From Lumnitzera littorea (taxonomy: Eukaryota; Streptophyta; Magnoliopsida; Myrtales; Combretaceae), in assembly GCA_024138015.1 (NCBI GenBank), contig JAMXBB010000006.1, positions 72,637,555-72,701,554 on the forward strand: DNA of 64,000 bases. The letters are read 5' to 3'. Positions 21,949 through 35,290 of this stretch are shown here, in pieces (the first letter of the stretch is position 1; each line of letters opens with the position of its first letter). Made by a program: the position numbers and the translations under genes. The notes under the pieces were generated by a model that worked only from the letters and a program-made list of their open reading frames with translations, did not search any database and was not told the DNA's origin.

Positions 21949-24900
21949 GAGCTCTTGAAATCACATTTAAGATAATCGAACCTAAATTTAGGGCTTCAAA
22001 GGAAATTTATTTGATTTAACTCAAACTTTACGATTAAAATAAAAAAGTTAGTTAAAGCAACCCTATGAAGTTAGATTAAAAAAATAATGACCCAAAATTA
22101 AAATTTTACCCTTAAAAATGTGATTATTCAATATAGAGTAAAAATGATCGAAACCTCTAAAATCGAGCTTGGAATATGACGAAGACATAAAGATAAGTTA
22201 ATTAAGCTATAAAATAAAATAATATAGTACAATACACTATATGGGTATATGTGTATTTTTATGAGTATACACGGTATATATAATAATAATATTCGTAAAT
22301 TAACCCTAAATTACATAAATATATATAATATGTGATAAACTCATAAAGATAAGTAAGAAATATATCTTAAAAATAAAAGATACACTAGAAACATGGTTAT
22401 ATGTACATAACTACTTATTACGTGTAATACATATAAAGGATATATACATGTATGTTAAAAAATTTACAAAATATTAGCACAATATATATAATATTATTAA
22501 TTAAATCAAAAACCAACCAAAAGCTATCTAATTGCAACCAAAAGGATGGAGAGAAATCTAGAAATCATGCAAATTGCCATGGTGTCCTCCTATCAAGTAA
22601 ACAACATGACTCAAAAGGTGAATAAGTAAAATTGGGACATATCTTACTATAGATATTTAGGGAAAATAATAAAATAAATTACCTAGTTAATAACAAAAAG
22701 ATGGATCTTTCCCAAATCTAATATATGTACAACTCTAGGACATATATTTAGACACTTTAAGACCATAGGATACTTAGAGAAAATAAGAGGAAAATCGTAG
22801 GAAAATGGAAAAATTACACAAAAAATAGAGCAAAGGTCAGATCTAGCTAGATCTTGTACTAAACTTGAATCTGTCGTCACACCACTCCAACACCTAGTAG
22901 AACCATCTATACCTTAGCAGTTCGACAACCCTCTACCACCGAATGGCCATTGGAGCACTGATGAATAGGTCAATCAAATTTCTGTCTTGTTTTTCATTAA
23001 ATTATAAAAATTACCAAATCCATCCAGAAAATTATGAAAATTTTTATTCTTATGTTATGTTAGATATACTTTCTTGTGATATTTTTATTTTTGTAAAATT
23101 TAGAATATTTTATGTACTTACTTAAAAAAGTTACTATTCATCTGAATTTTGACTTTTAAAATAAATATATTAAATGATGTAGTTTCTAGCTCAAAATTTT
23201 TGTGTAAAATACATATGATATATATTTTATTTCTATGTAGCTAGATTTTTAATTTAGATATTTTTTATATTTAATGTAATTTTTAGCCTTAAAAATAGCT
23301 AAAAATATGGTTAAATGATGAAATGTGTTTTTATGAAATTAATTGATGGAAATGATAAATATTGACTTCTGGTGAATTGTAATGATGTTAGGATATATTG
23401 AAAATAATTTTGTATAAAAAGGATAATATTTGGATAATTAAATGCAATTTAAGGGTAAAATTATAATTTCAAGCATAGAGGTGATAAACTGATAGCATGA
23501 AACCAAGTAATGACTGAATTCCTCATATTTTTAAGAGTTTATATAAATTTTTCGGGAATTACTTGGTGACCTGAGTTATTTGTTACGAATTTATGTAGTA
23601 AAATAGTTTAGACTACGAATCGGGACAAATTTTTAGTAATAAGAGGTTAAAATGTGATAAATATTAAAATAAAAACTATATATATATACATGTTGGTTAG
23701 ATTTGGCAAAAATGAATTTTTAATATATTTAATGATAATTTTATGACTAGAGTACAATATATACATATTAGAATTAGATAATACCCATATTATTGAGTTA
23801 TATTGGCAAATTATATAAAATATAGTGTAATTACATAAAATAAGTATAATACGATAATATTTATTATAGGCATGTATAAGTATATTTGAAACTCGAACTA
23901 TCCTTTAGAAGTCATCTCTCGAAATAGAATCCGCAATACGTATCGTTAGATATGTATAAACCTAATTATACTACTTTTACTAAAATCAAACCATCCTAGG
24001 TAATATAACCTATATCTTTATAATATTATGAAAACTTACGTATTATGATAACCTTTTCGTAATCAAAACTTAAATTAACTAATTAAAAGTATATTTCAAT
24101 ACAATCGAAATAATATATTATACATAATAGTATAACTACGCATATTATCGATATTTAATAACTTAACTTAACATATATAAGAAAACTATATTTTATTATA
24201 TAAAGAAAATAATGATATGCTTTAGATATATAAATGTATATTTATACATATGATTGTCTAGCAAAATATAGATTGATAGAACTTTAACGTTTTCGAAACT
24301 CTTACGAAAATTAAATATGGGTTTTGTATATATATAAAGTCTCTCAATAAACAGAGCATTAAAGACATAAGTCTTCCATAGTGAGAGTTTAGATAGGTAA
24401 GTTGGGTTCGTGGTTTTACTGCTTGTTGAAATACTGTATTAAAGTATTTGGAAGCTTAAAGGTACTTTAATTGTGATTGTAAATTAGTTGTCTAGGCATA
24501 TGCCATGTATGTAGTTGATATTCTTATTATGACAGGAGTTAAACTCCTTGGCACGTTGTTTTGCATGATTATTTCGTTTTGTTTTATTGTGAACTTGTTT
24601 GGCTACCCTTAAATGGAATTAAGAGTGATTTGACTACTAACTTAACTGAATATACATAGCAATCATTAGGGGAATGATTAGGAGTATCAATGCTAAACAT
24701 CGACTTCCCTCGATGAGCATAGTTGAAATGGTCATTTCTCCATCCTTAGTCCAACTAAGCGATAGGTAAAGAGGTTGCGGCAAAGATAGGGGCCATGGTA
24801 TAAAAGTGGTCATAGGAGAAGAGTGTTCTCCATTGCATAAGCTTGAGTTTAGTTTGATTTTATTTGAGTCACGATAAAACTCCTTAATCCGGGTTGGAGC

Positions 24901-25565
24901 AGATGTAATTTCTTTGACCTCACAATGGATTGGATAATATTGTGTGATGTTTCAAATGATTAATTGCATTGCATTTCATCTTATCATAATTAATAACCTT
25001 GTTTGTAAGTGTATGGTACTTTTCTGAATTCATTCTACTTACTAAATTAGTTATGCTTACATTCTTATAGACTCTTTTACTGGTGATAAGTGAAGATTGG
25101 GATGTTTAAATATTACTACCCTTACATAGTATGTAGTTGGCTAAGAAAGAGAAGAACGAGGAATCTACTGAATCTAAGCTTTTGACTTTTCTTTTGAGTT
25201 TTGAGTTTTGAGGAAACTAACTAAAAATTCCCTAGGATGCCTATTAGTTTTCTATGTTGTTGTAAATAGACTTTAAGACATGTAACTTTTGGTAAACTCT
25301 AATTGTAAATTATAATTCTAGGCGTAAAATGTTTATATAAATACTGTTGTATTATCAAACAACAGGTTATATAGAACATATAATTTGTAAAGCTATACCA
25401 AAAGTTTAATCATTCATAGATATTAGAATAGATGTTTTAAGCTAGTTGAATCATGTGCGCCTTGTGTTGACTATATCTACGATAACAGCTATGAGGTCAG
25501 CTTTTATCATAGGTTAATTTATACAATAGGACTGTCACGACTTCTCATATTCAAGGTGTGATATA
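21949..25565. mobile_element. 3.6-kb non-coding AT-rich element E1
   Basis: Comparison with B3 copy 1 shows that the gene sequence stops at about 21,948 and resumes at about 25,566. The 5-mer AGGTA occurs on both sides (21,944-21,948 and 25,566-25,570), fitting an integrase-made target duplication. The left end begins TGAGCTC and the right end is GTGTGATATA. No protein domain was found in any frame. Blocks near 24,360-24,980 and 25,490-25,560 are shared with the larger element at 29,091-36,343. Best guess: a very long solo LTR or a non-autonomous LTR derivative (LARD). The termini are not a clean TG...CA. Confidence 0.55.
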
Positions 25566-25655
25566 AGGTATCGAAACTTTTGCCATAGTAAATTATTTTT
25601 CATGATGATGCTTAGTAACATCTTTCGAAACCGTTTAATGATGTGCAATTACTAA

Positions 25656-26052
25656 CACTGTGTTTAGATGAGTAGAAATCAAATGAAACCAATGGAAATG
25701 AGTGGAAAATTCATGTTTGGTAATTTAAAATGAAGGTGGAAATCTAAGCAAATGAAGAGAAAAGAGTGGAAAGTTTTCCGTTTTTAAAGTCCAATGTTAG
25801 AGAGAAAGTGGTGGAAATAGGTGGAAATAAAATGAAGTTACAAAAACACCCCTACCATGTATATTTGCTAAATAAAAGTAAGGGTAATATAGTCTATTAA
25901 ATCACCAATTTGCTTTCATTTCGTTCTTAAATGTCCAAACATAAAATACTATAACTCTTCCTTTCTTTCCATTTCCACTCTTTTCCTTTTTTTTTTTTTT
26001 TTTTACTGATTTCAACCCATTTAATCTCTTCTACAGCATGCCAAACATAGTG
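25656..26052. mobile_element. Tourist-type MITE (PIF/Harbinger), 397 bp
   Basis: The ends are CACTGTGTTTAGATG (left) and, in reverse complement, CACTATGTTTGGCATG (right). Both resemble the CACT.TGTTTGG termini of plant Tourist-like elements. The 3-bp TAA flanks both sides (25,653-25,655 and 26,053-26,055), the usual target duplication for this superfamily. Removing the insert restores the alignment to the B3 exon of copy 1. It contains a long T run near 25,986-26,004 and no gene. Confidence 0.8.
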
Positions 26053-27560
26053 TAAAGGAAGATGTTATAATGACTTCAAAAGATGAAAAAAGGGTAGAAA
26101 TATAATGTTAAATATCTATAGACAAAGTTTGGCCTAACTAGTGGATAGCAAGGGTATTCTATTGCTTGTAATTTACTTGTGGGAGATGTAGTCATTTTCC
26201 AATTGGTTAGATGTAGAAAATTCGAGGTATCGATTGAGTATTAAAGTGTAACCGATATTTTGATGGGACCATTAAAATTTGCTTAATAGAATAGAGAATG
26301 CATGGTGCTACGAGGTAATTACTAACTCAATACACATTCTCAAGATTAAAGTCTTCATAAGTTAATTAGTTTGTAAATTTTGAGTCCTTCATAGCTATTT
26401 CTTCAATCTTTTTCTTTATCTTTTAAAGAAATAACCACTATAAAACTACTTTTACATGAGCAATGGAAAAACACACGTTTTAACCAAGTTAGTTCTAAAA
26501 GACGTACCGAAGGCAACCTTAATCTTATACTATCATTTAGTGATTTTTAAGTAGCTGCTTACTAAGATGTTTGATGCTACAACCTGAATTTGTTGTATCT
26601 TCTCAAATTCATGCGATCTCCTTAGTTGATTTACCCCTATGATGTCCCTATCTTAGGTGTATATTGTTCAATCGAATGGTTCAAAGAGTTTGCATGGGGT
26701 AACCAATTCAGATGAAGAAACTATTGGTAAGCAAATATGAGTTTTCTTCTAAATTTAATTCTTGTCATGGCTGAAAGATCTCTTGTTCTCTATCGCCTCT
26801 TAGTTATGAGATACCACGAAGAAGGAACTAAGAGCTTTGAAATAGCAAAGGATGACCATAACACAAATGTACTACAAGCACGAAGCAAACCATACCTAAA
26901 TTGGAGAGCACCTTAGATGATGTTATAGCAGAAATATTTGGGAAAACCAAGGTCCCAGGATATGTGATTGCTTTCGAAGAGGTAGGAACCATGGAAAATT
27001 TTTGAGATAGTCATAAATGAATTGGTTTGCCACTTACGGTTTTCCAAGCTTGTTTGAGCTAAGTACGATGACTTTATTGTAATTAGCAATCATTTCTTCA
27101 TGAATGTCTTCTTTAAAGTCTCAATCATAAACTAGTTTTAGAAATCATTTGCGAAATTATCATCTTAGTGGATACAACTAAAGCTCATAAGATTACTATC
27201 ACTACAAGAATCTTTTTTGCTATAGGGCTAAATTTTGAAGGCATTTAAGGATTTAGGACATCAATGTAAGCTTCTTGTGCACTTGACGAGATCAACTTGT
27301 GTATCTTGCCATGAAATTGAAGATGTGTAGAGAATTTAGGACTAGTGAAACTCTTGATATTAAACCTCAAGAAGCTAAAGAGTTTGATATTAAGCTTGAG
27401 ATGGCATTTAAAGAAGTAAGAAAAATGCTCCATTGTAAGCGACAAAGTGAGAATATAGTATTTTGATGTTTTCTTTAGGATAGAAAGCTTTTTTTGTAAA
27501 TTTTCATCTCATGTAAATTAAAAAAGGATGAATTCAAGAGCATATACTGAAGAAACTATC

Positions 27561-28055
27561 AAAGTAAGAACATATAATGCATCTTTATATGTCTACATAT
27601 ATCTACATGTATTTAATTGAATATATTGCACCATGTTTCCACATTGTTACTGCATATTTATACTACTTCTACAAGAAAATCCAAAAGCAATGCCTATTTT
27701 TAGATTCAATTAAACTATACGACCTATTACATTGTTGATAATTTCATTAATTATGATTTTAGGACAATCAGTGTTTAAGTCGAAATAATGGGGGAAAAAA
27801 GGCTTAGAAGACAAAGTTCGGTTCATCAAAATTTGTCATATCATTTATATTTTACTCTAGAAGATTGGGATCACTAGCTTTTATCTTCTTGAATATTAAA
27901 ATGGAGCCGCATCTAATTTGAGTAGTGATAGAGTTTTTAATAAGATTTTATACGAGGAAAATAAACTTTATATTATCTAACTTTAAAAAATAGAAAACTT
28001 GAATTCTATTTGAAATATTTAAAATTTAAAGACCGAAAGAGATACTTTTGAGAAT
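27561..28055. other. AT-rich spacer, no gene seen
   Basis: Nothing was recognised between the tail of the second B3 copy and the Copia pol fragment. Its right part may be the decayed 3' end of the Copia element, but I could not identify an LTR. Confidence 0.5.
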
Positions 28056-28059
28056 TAAG

Positions 28060-29090
28060 ATCTCTTGCCACATTAGCATCTGTAAAGCCCTCAACATCGG
28101 TTTTCCATTATCAAACTACAAACACATTGTAAAAGTGCCTTTGAGATACTTGAGAATCCATTTAACTATGATCTAATGTTCTTTACTTTGGTTTGAGAGA
28201 TAGTGGCTAAAAACACCAATAGCATGAGCAATATACGTTATAATGCATTCTATAGCATACATTACACTACCAACAACAGACGTGTATGATATCTTCTATA
28301 AATCTTCTTTGTTTGTCTCACTTTTAAGACTCCAATGAGAATTAGTTTAAGGTGATTTGTAAGTGGAGAACATACGAATTTACTTTGTTTCTATGACAAC
28401 CACAATTTTTAGCTCCTCTTATCATGTACAATTCTCATACTAAAATTTAGCGCATAGGCTATAAGTCTTATATGGCACAAGTCTTACTTAATGCGTTTTT
28501 CAAATCTTAAATATGTTTGGTATCATGACCAACAATTAACATGTCATCTATATAACGTGAGAATAAAACATTTACTACTATCGAATTCCTATCCTTTATA
28601 AGTTCATAATCATTTGATGCATGGTCAATTATAAAGGAGTTAAACTTGCTAGACCATTGTCTTAGTACCTGTTTCAGTCCAAAAAACTCTTCTTCCATCT
28701 AAGACACTCATTTCTCTTAACACTAAACCCCTCATGCTGCTCATTATAAATTGCTTCCTTTAAGTCAACGTAAAGGAATGTCATATTTATATCTAACGAC
28801 TTGCTCTTTATATTCAAACGGGCTACTATCTCAAGAACAACTATAATAGAAGGGGACCTTTTCACCTATGGTATGCGTTTTCAGTGAAATCAATACCTTT
28901 CTTTTAATTGAATCTCTTTACGACTAATGTTGCTTTGTACATCAGTTGTTAGATACTCTTCAATCTTTATTCTATAAGCTCATTTGTCTTTCAATAGTTG
29001 CTTGCCTTAAGCAATTTTACCAAGTCATAAGTATGATTCTCATGTAAGGATTTTAGCTCTTTTTATATAGCTTTTGTAAGCTCCGTAATT
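28060..29090 (-). pseudogene. Ty1/Copia pol fragment 1: reverse transcriptase and RNase H
   Basis: Read on the minus strand from 29,085 down, the pieces are KELKSLHENHTYDLVKL, then SLDINMTFLYVDLKEAIYNE (about 28,750-28,800), FFGLKQVLRQWSSKFNSF, and YIDDMLIVG (about 28,520-28,550, the Copia catalytic motif, usually YVDDML). Next come the LDHSWMDSQVSQR-like region and VEGFTDANVA (about 28,070-28,180), typical of the stretch between RT and RNase H. Stops and frame changes abound. The RT N-terminal border coincides with the start of the 7.25-kb element. The integrase half of the same element continues at 36,344. Confidence 0.8.
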
Positions 29091-30983
29091 AGATGTCCAT
29101 GATTTGGTACGTAAAATTTAGAGCAATCGAGTAAGTTGTCTGATCGAGCTCAAATTTTATAAAGAAGGTAGGAATATTAGTAAAAGTAATTCCGTAAGTT
29201 TGGACTTAAGAAAATAAATAATAAAATATTATAGTATTGAGTTATATGTATATTACCTGTTATTTATCGAAAACGTGTAAAATGGGTTCTGATAATTAAC
29301 GAATCTATAAAGATAAATTATATGTACACTAAAAATCATAAAATAATATAAATAATATTTAGAAGCATTTATTTGTATTGTATATGATTTACGTGTAGGT
29401 ATAAATATTCGAAATTACTTAAAATACCTGAAATATATCAAAATAATGCTAATTAATTAAAGAAAATTAAAGAAAAATGTTACAAAGTATGGAATTGTCT
29501 AGACTAGCGGCGTGGCATGCTGGGATTTAAAGAAATAAAATCAACCAATAACATTAGGACGATTAGAAAGTGGAAAAGCGGAAAAGAAGGGATATTTGGC
29601 AATCTAAAATTAAAAAAAAAAAAAAACCCTAAAGCTTCCTATAAATTTAGAAGACACCTACAAAACTCAATTTAGGCATTTAGGAAGCTAGAAAAATTAA
29701 AGAGAGGTAAAGAAAGGAGGAGAGAATATTTCTACAAAAATTAACAAAAATAGTGTACAATTAGGACTTATAAGGTGAACGCTCATCTAACGACCAATTG
29801 TGAAGGGACGATCATCACCACTAAACAACGCCTGGTTGTGCCAACAAAGGTGGAGCCACCGTTGTTGGCCACAAGCCCTTCGATTGGTGAGTTTCGATTT
29901 CTCTTTCGAATTTATTTAATTTCTTAAAAATATTAAATAATTATGGAAAATTATGAAATTTGGTACGTTTGGATTTTTTTTTTTATATATTTAAAGGAAA
30001 TATCTATTTGATAAAATTAGTTCTCAAGATATACTGCCCTTAAAGAATTCCTAAATTCGAGTTAGTTTTTTATTTAGATTTAAATTACCTTAATAGTGTA
30101 GTTTTGACTTCAAAATTTTTGTGTAAATTATTTAGGGTATTTATGACAATACTATGAAGAGTTTTTTTGAAAATTTATTTTCTAAAATTTTTACTTAATT
30201 TTTACGCTAAAAAATCATGCATAAAAGGCAATTAGTGGGCTTAATTTTGTAATTTAATGTTAATTTGGTAAAAATTTTGATTTGGTATGAAATTAGTTAT
30301 CCTTGGATGTTAGTTGTTGATGTAAGATGATATTTTTGGATTTTGAGGTATTAGTTGTAGGTGTTTTGCATATTATGTAATAAATAAGTATAAAGACAAA
30401 ATAGGGTAAAGGTTATATTTAAGTTAAATTTTATGGTTTGTGGTTAATTTGATTTAAATTCTGATTTAAGGTGTAATTAGTTGTCTTGGAATGTTAGTTG
30501 ATGATGAAAAATGATAATTATAGTGTTGAAGATGTTAGATGTATGCTTTATGTGTAATTTAAGTAGTAATAGCTAATATGTGAAATAGAAAGATTAAATA
30601 AGTAAAATATGTTAAGTTAAATTGATAATATTATAATAATAAAAAATATTATAAATTTGATTTGGAATATAAATTTAGGAATTTATGAGAAAAATATAAG
30701 TTTTTCTTATATCGAGAACAAATTCAGTAGTTAATTATAAGTGGGTTGTATTCTACCAATTAAAATACTGATTAGGAGTTAAATTGAAGATTTATAATAC
30801 CTAAGTATAGTTATTAGTAAATAAGGTTTGCAAATAAAAATAGTAATTAGAAGCTAAAACAAAATTTAATTTAGAAACTGAATTAAAAACTAGTTTAAAA
30901 CTAGCTTGGTCATAGGAAATATAGAACTTGAATAATTGAGTAAAATTATAATTTTAAACTAAAACCAATTATTTAAAGCTTAG

Positions 30984-31016
<33 letters not shown>

Positions 31017-31024
31017 TACATATG
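30984..31024. repeat. (TA)n(CA)n compound microsatellite
   Basis: A run of TA dinucleotides passes directly into CA dinucleotides. A longer pure (TA)n lies at about 31,388-31,420, and smaller ones near 32,590 and 32,675. Confidence 0.9.
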
Positions 31025-31384
31025 TATAGGTGGCTAGGTTAAAATGTGGATAATTCTTAGATTAGAAACTACTTTAGTAGTAGAATCAGAAATAGAGCTA
31101 ATAGAAGTATATTAAAGAGTAAGTCAAAAACCTAAACCAAAGGTTATACTCATCAAATAAACCATAAGAAAAAAGTTAAAAGACATTTAAAAGACTTACA
31201 AACAAAAGGTAATCAAAAGGTAAACTAAAACTTGATTTGAAGGTTAAATCAGAATTGGAATAAGAAGTAAATTCAAAACTTGGTAAAATAAGAGGAATAA
31301 TTCCAAGAGACCTAGAACTAAATAACTAAATATAGTTAGTGTACCCTAAAACCTTAATCTACTAGCTTTCAAATAGCTTATATC

Positions 31385-31421
<37 letters not shown>

Positions 31422-34400
31422 GTCAAAGATATAAAATGGTCTATATGACACGAGACAATATATAAATTTATATTCATCTACTATAATAAAATAAATGCCT
31501 ATAAATTGAAAAAATTTAATACTTGAGATACTCTAAAAATTGTGACTTATAATAATGTTTTTGGAGTTAAGTTAAATCTTCATGACTAGGCAATTAGAAA
31601 TTAAAAGAAGTAACTATTAGCTGTAATATCTTAAGGTAAGTTCATTTATATATAATTTTCTTAGAACTATTAAATTTATCGGATCTAATCACCATAACGT
31701 AGAGTTATGTAATTTTAGATATAGCTTATGATAAATCTTATAAAGTCAACAATGTGATCTTAATAATTAATATTAGTGAGTAAAATAACATATAAGATAT
31801 ATATGAATAAATCTTAAATAATTAATATAGTTTAACTATATATTATATGTCACTAATATTTTTACTAAAATTTACTTTAAGAATTAGCCGAAATAAAAAT
31901 ACATAAGAAAAGAAAATTGCGACTATGAATAATTCTTTACTAAAAATGTTAGTCTCAAAAAGAAGGAATGTCCTTTAACTATTCTAGAAATTTGGATAAG
32001 GGTTAAATAAAATATAATATTTTCCCAAAATATCTAAAGAAAAAGAATTTAAAATAATAATAAACATATAAAAATCCAACCACCCCAAACAAAGCTGGGC
32101 GGTGGAAGATTCGTGGCCTACAAATATGGCCATCATGCTACAATGGGATCAGATGAAATCATTACAGAAAGAGAGAAAGAAAGAGGGATTCCATTTTCAA
32201 AGGGCAAGAAATCTAAGAAATGATCCAAAGTTTAAGATCTAGAGATGGAGTAGAAATTTAATTCAATAACATCTTATGGATAGGAAGCTTCCACCATATC
32301 TTTTAGTATGTTTTCCCTCAATTAATAAATATTAACAAATGGTCAACAGTAGACATTGATGGTTGTTTTATATCTTCCATTTAAAGACTTACAACTTGTT
32401 TCAATATAACATCTTCTTTCTAACGCTAGGAAGTATACATACGTAGATTTGGCATTATCATGATAATTTGATCTAAAAGCTTAATAATATATAAAGAACG
32501 GTACTTCTTGAAGTTGCAGCATATAATAAAACATCCTTAGTCATTAACTCATATATATGATAAACTTCACATAGGTTAATATATATGCATAGTATATATA
32601 TATATATCTATATGAATATAAAATATAAATGAAATTATGAATATGGCCCGACTTAAACATACTTGTGTGTGTGTATATATATATATGTGTGTGTGTCTCG
32701 TCATCCTCACGCATATGTAGTATGCATATAAAAATATTTTTTTCTTCCTATTTACAACTCTATATATATTGAGGTATATTCATACTTTATAATATTTAAC
32801 GTTTAATGAAGACCATGTACCATAAAGTTTAGGGAAATGTAGGTAAAAGTTGGTATTTTAACTTAGTTCTATAGTCCTTGAAATAACGAGCACGATATTA
32901 TAAAATTTATTAGCATCCAATAAGAAATGAAAAAGATAAGACTGTTTGAAGTTTAAAAACGTAATGTTAGTAAGGCATACTATAAACGTTTAATAGAAAA
33001 TTATTTCCAACCTATAGTTGGCTTTAGTATCATATTTCCTTAGGTGTGATTGGTGGAGAAAGACCATATCATAAAGCTTAGGATTTTATACTACTATCAA
33101 GTTCGGGTAAGTAGATATTCCTATCTTTGTGCAAGTAGACTTATGTTTACTTGACTTAGAGTCACTTGTGTCATGAATTGTAATAATGTGTTGGATTGAA
33201 TGAACACATGATTCTACTGAATGTGCACTGACTGAGTGAAATGTTTCCTCATATATGACTGATTCATTGATATGTGTTTTTGTTTGGAAAACTTAGAAAC
33301 CGAATTGTTCTTTAATGTGTTTGCTCAAGTAAATCCTATGCAAAAGAATGTAATATAAAGTTGAGAAACAAAGCTGAAGTTGAGATAGTTGAATTGTTTA
33401 TAATGTGGAACTTAAAATGCATGCCTGATACTAGCCTATTATACTATCCATTGCATTCATGGCCTAGCATGAAAGGACCTATGGGTCGAGTTTTTGAAAG
33501 CTTCAAAACTGCTGAGTTGGCTTTTGAGCATATAGAATTGCATTGCTCAACTTATTTTAGCTACATTGTATGACTGGCTATGTATTGGATTTTTAACCTA
33601 CAATGAGTGGTTTTGTTGGGGGTCATACTCCTAAGCAACTCCTTATTGCCTTAGGTTCCTAGATGTAGTATCTAGGTGCTTAGGTATGTCAACTAATCGG
33701 ACAAAGAATTGAAAAAGTATAAGATACCAGTATTGATGCATGTCACATGCATGATCGTGGTAAGGCACGGTACGGATTTCCTCCATAAACAGTTTGTATT
33801 AGTAACTTGGATTATGGAATTGAATATCTTATAGTATTGATCTAGGTAAATATGTATTGTGCTTGTTCTGTGTTTTGTTTTATCTACTCTCACTTAGCTT
33901 ATAGAGTGAGGAGATACTTGTATATCCTCAGGTTATGAAAAGAATTGACAAGGCAACATTAATTGGGGGGAAAAAGTCTTTTGAAAGCACTTAAGATGGA
34001 GTCAGTTGATTTTAAAGAAGTCTTAAAGTATTTTTTTTTTCTATAAAGGATCTATCCATATGAAAAAAAAAAAATACTATATTTTAGGTTTGGATAAGTT
34101 TGACGGATATACTTTTTGTATAAATAGGTATGAAGCTAAACTTTGTTGAAATAGTCCTTCATTATATGAGAACTTTTATTGAGTATAAGTAGGTATTCCT
34201 GTATAATGGTATAATTTGTGCTATGCCAGGATGTGACAGTAAGACCTTAGACTAAAAATAATAATAATCTAAATTACAAAATAAAATCTATCTATGGTAG
34301 TTATATGAGAACTAAAACAACATTTGTATTATAGGAATTATGGGCGACGACTTGCTGTGAGTCGCACCTTAAGTGAGTAAGTGGGAAGTCTAGGTAAGTT

Positions 34401-35004
34401 TGGATATGTGATTGTATTTCGGAATACTATTTCATAGTATTTGAAGGATTAAGATTATACTTGTTTGTACCTGTAGATAATTTGATTATGTGAATGCTTA
34501 TGTGTGTACGTTCTTGAATGTACTGTGTACTATTAGCTTGCTGTGTTGCTTTGCAATTGATTTGTATTGCGTAATATGAATTGATCACTTTAACTGGACT
34601 TAATAATATATGGCTTACAAAATTAACCAATCAAGCATTTCAACCCATTAAAGGAGACATTTAAGATTCTCCAACAAAATACCAACCCATTTGAAAGAGA
34701 TAGTATTCGATAGCATTCGATAGCATAAAGGTCCCTTCTTTATCCTTAGTCGAACTAAGTGAGAGGAAAGGAAGTCGCGGTAAGGATGAAGGCAGTGGTT
34801 CGAAGATAGTCATGAGAGAAGCGATATCTTTGTTGCATAAGCTTAGGTTTGGTCATGAGTTGTTGAAATATGCATTAAACTTTTCAACTTAGATTAGAGC
34901 GGGTGCAATTCTTTAATCTCATAACGGATTAGAAAATATTGTACAATGGCATACGTCTACTGCATTACATATAAATAATTGATTGATAGCTTTATTTGAT
35001 GAGA

Positions 35005-35290
35005 ATCAGGTTGCCAGACCCTTGACCTGTAGCCAAGCTTGAGGATTAGAGAAACTGGCCTGACGAATCCTTCTATTCCAGTTGACCCCTGTTGAAGCTG
35101 AGTACCTTTTTGCCGAGTCACCCTTTATGCTGAGCCGTATGATCACTTATCTTTCTATAGTGTATCGAATAGAAGGTTACTCTTTCGTGTCCGAGCCGAT
35201 CAATTACTCGACATCTTTCTTACTGAGAAGTCGAGATAGAGACTCCGGATTAATAAAGCTATCTTTGCTTGGATAAGCCAACTGTCCGTA
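35005..35290. other. GC-richer patch inside E2, possibly organelle-derived
   Basis: Composition and texture change abruptly from the surrounding AT-rich DNA. The patch has many CGA, GAG and TCG words and an open frame at 35,082-35,276 (FAESPFMLSRMITYLS, LLRSRDRDSGLIKLSLLG). E1, which otherwise tracks E2, has nothing like it at the matching place. The style recalls plant mitochondrial non-coding DNA, but I recognise no organelle gene. The origin is a guess. Confidence 0.3.

Larger units (their letters stand above)
15960..27560 (+). pseudogene. B3-domain gene, copy 2, interrupted and disabled
   Basis: Blocks of this interval match copy 1 in order: upstream DNA 15,960-16,407, exon and intron DNA 21,412-21,948, then 25,571-25,655 and 26,056-27,560. 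Recognisable remnants include LQASLPSNFPSKVRIMLPSH with the decayed GIFLVG near 21,870-21,940, and the C-terminal exon from about 26,890 to 27,436. Three insertions lie between the blocks (LINE plus Gypsy, a 3.6-kb element, a MITE). The MITE falls inside the B3 exon itself. Point damage is also present: in the exon near 26,080-26,240 the frame shifts, and the Trp codon of the GGWRGF motif has become TAG. It cannot make a B3 protein. Confidence 0.8.
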
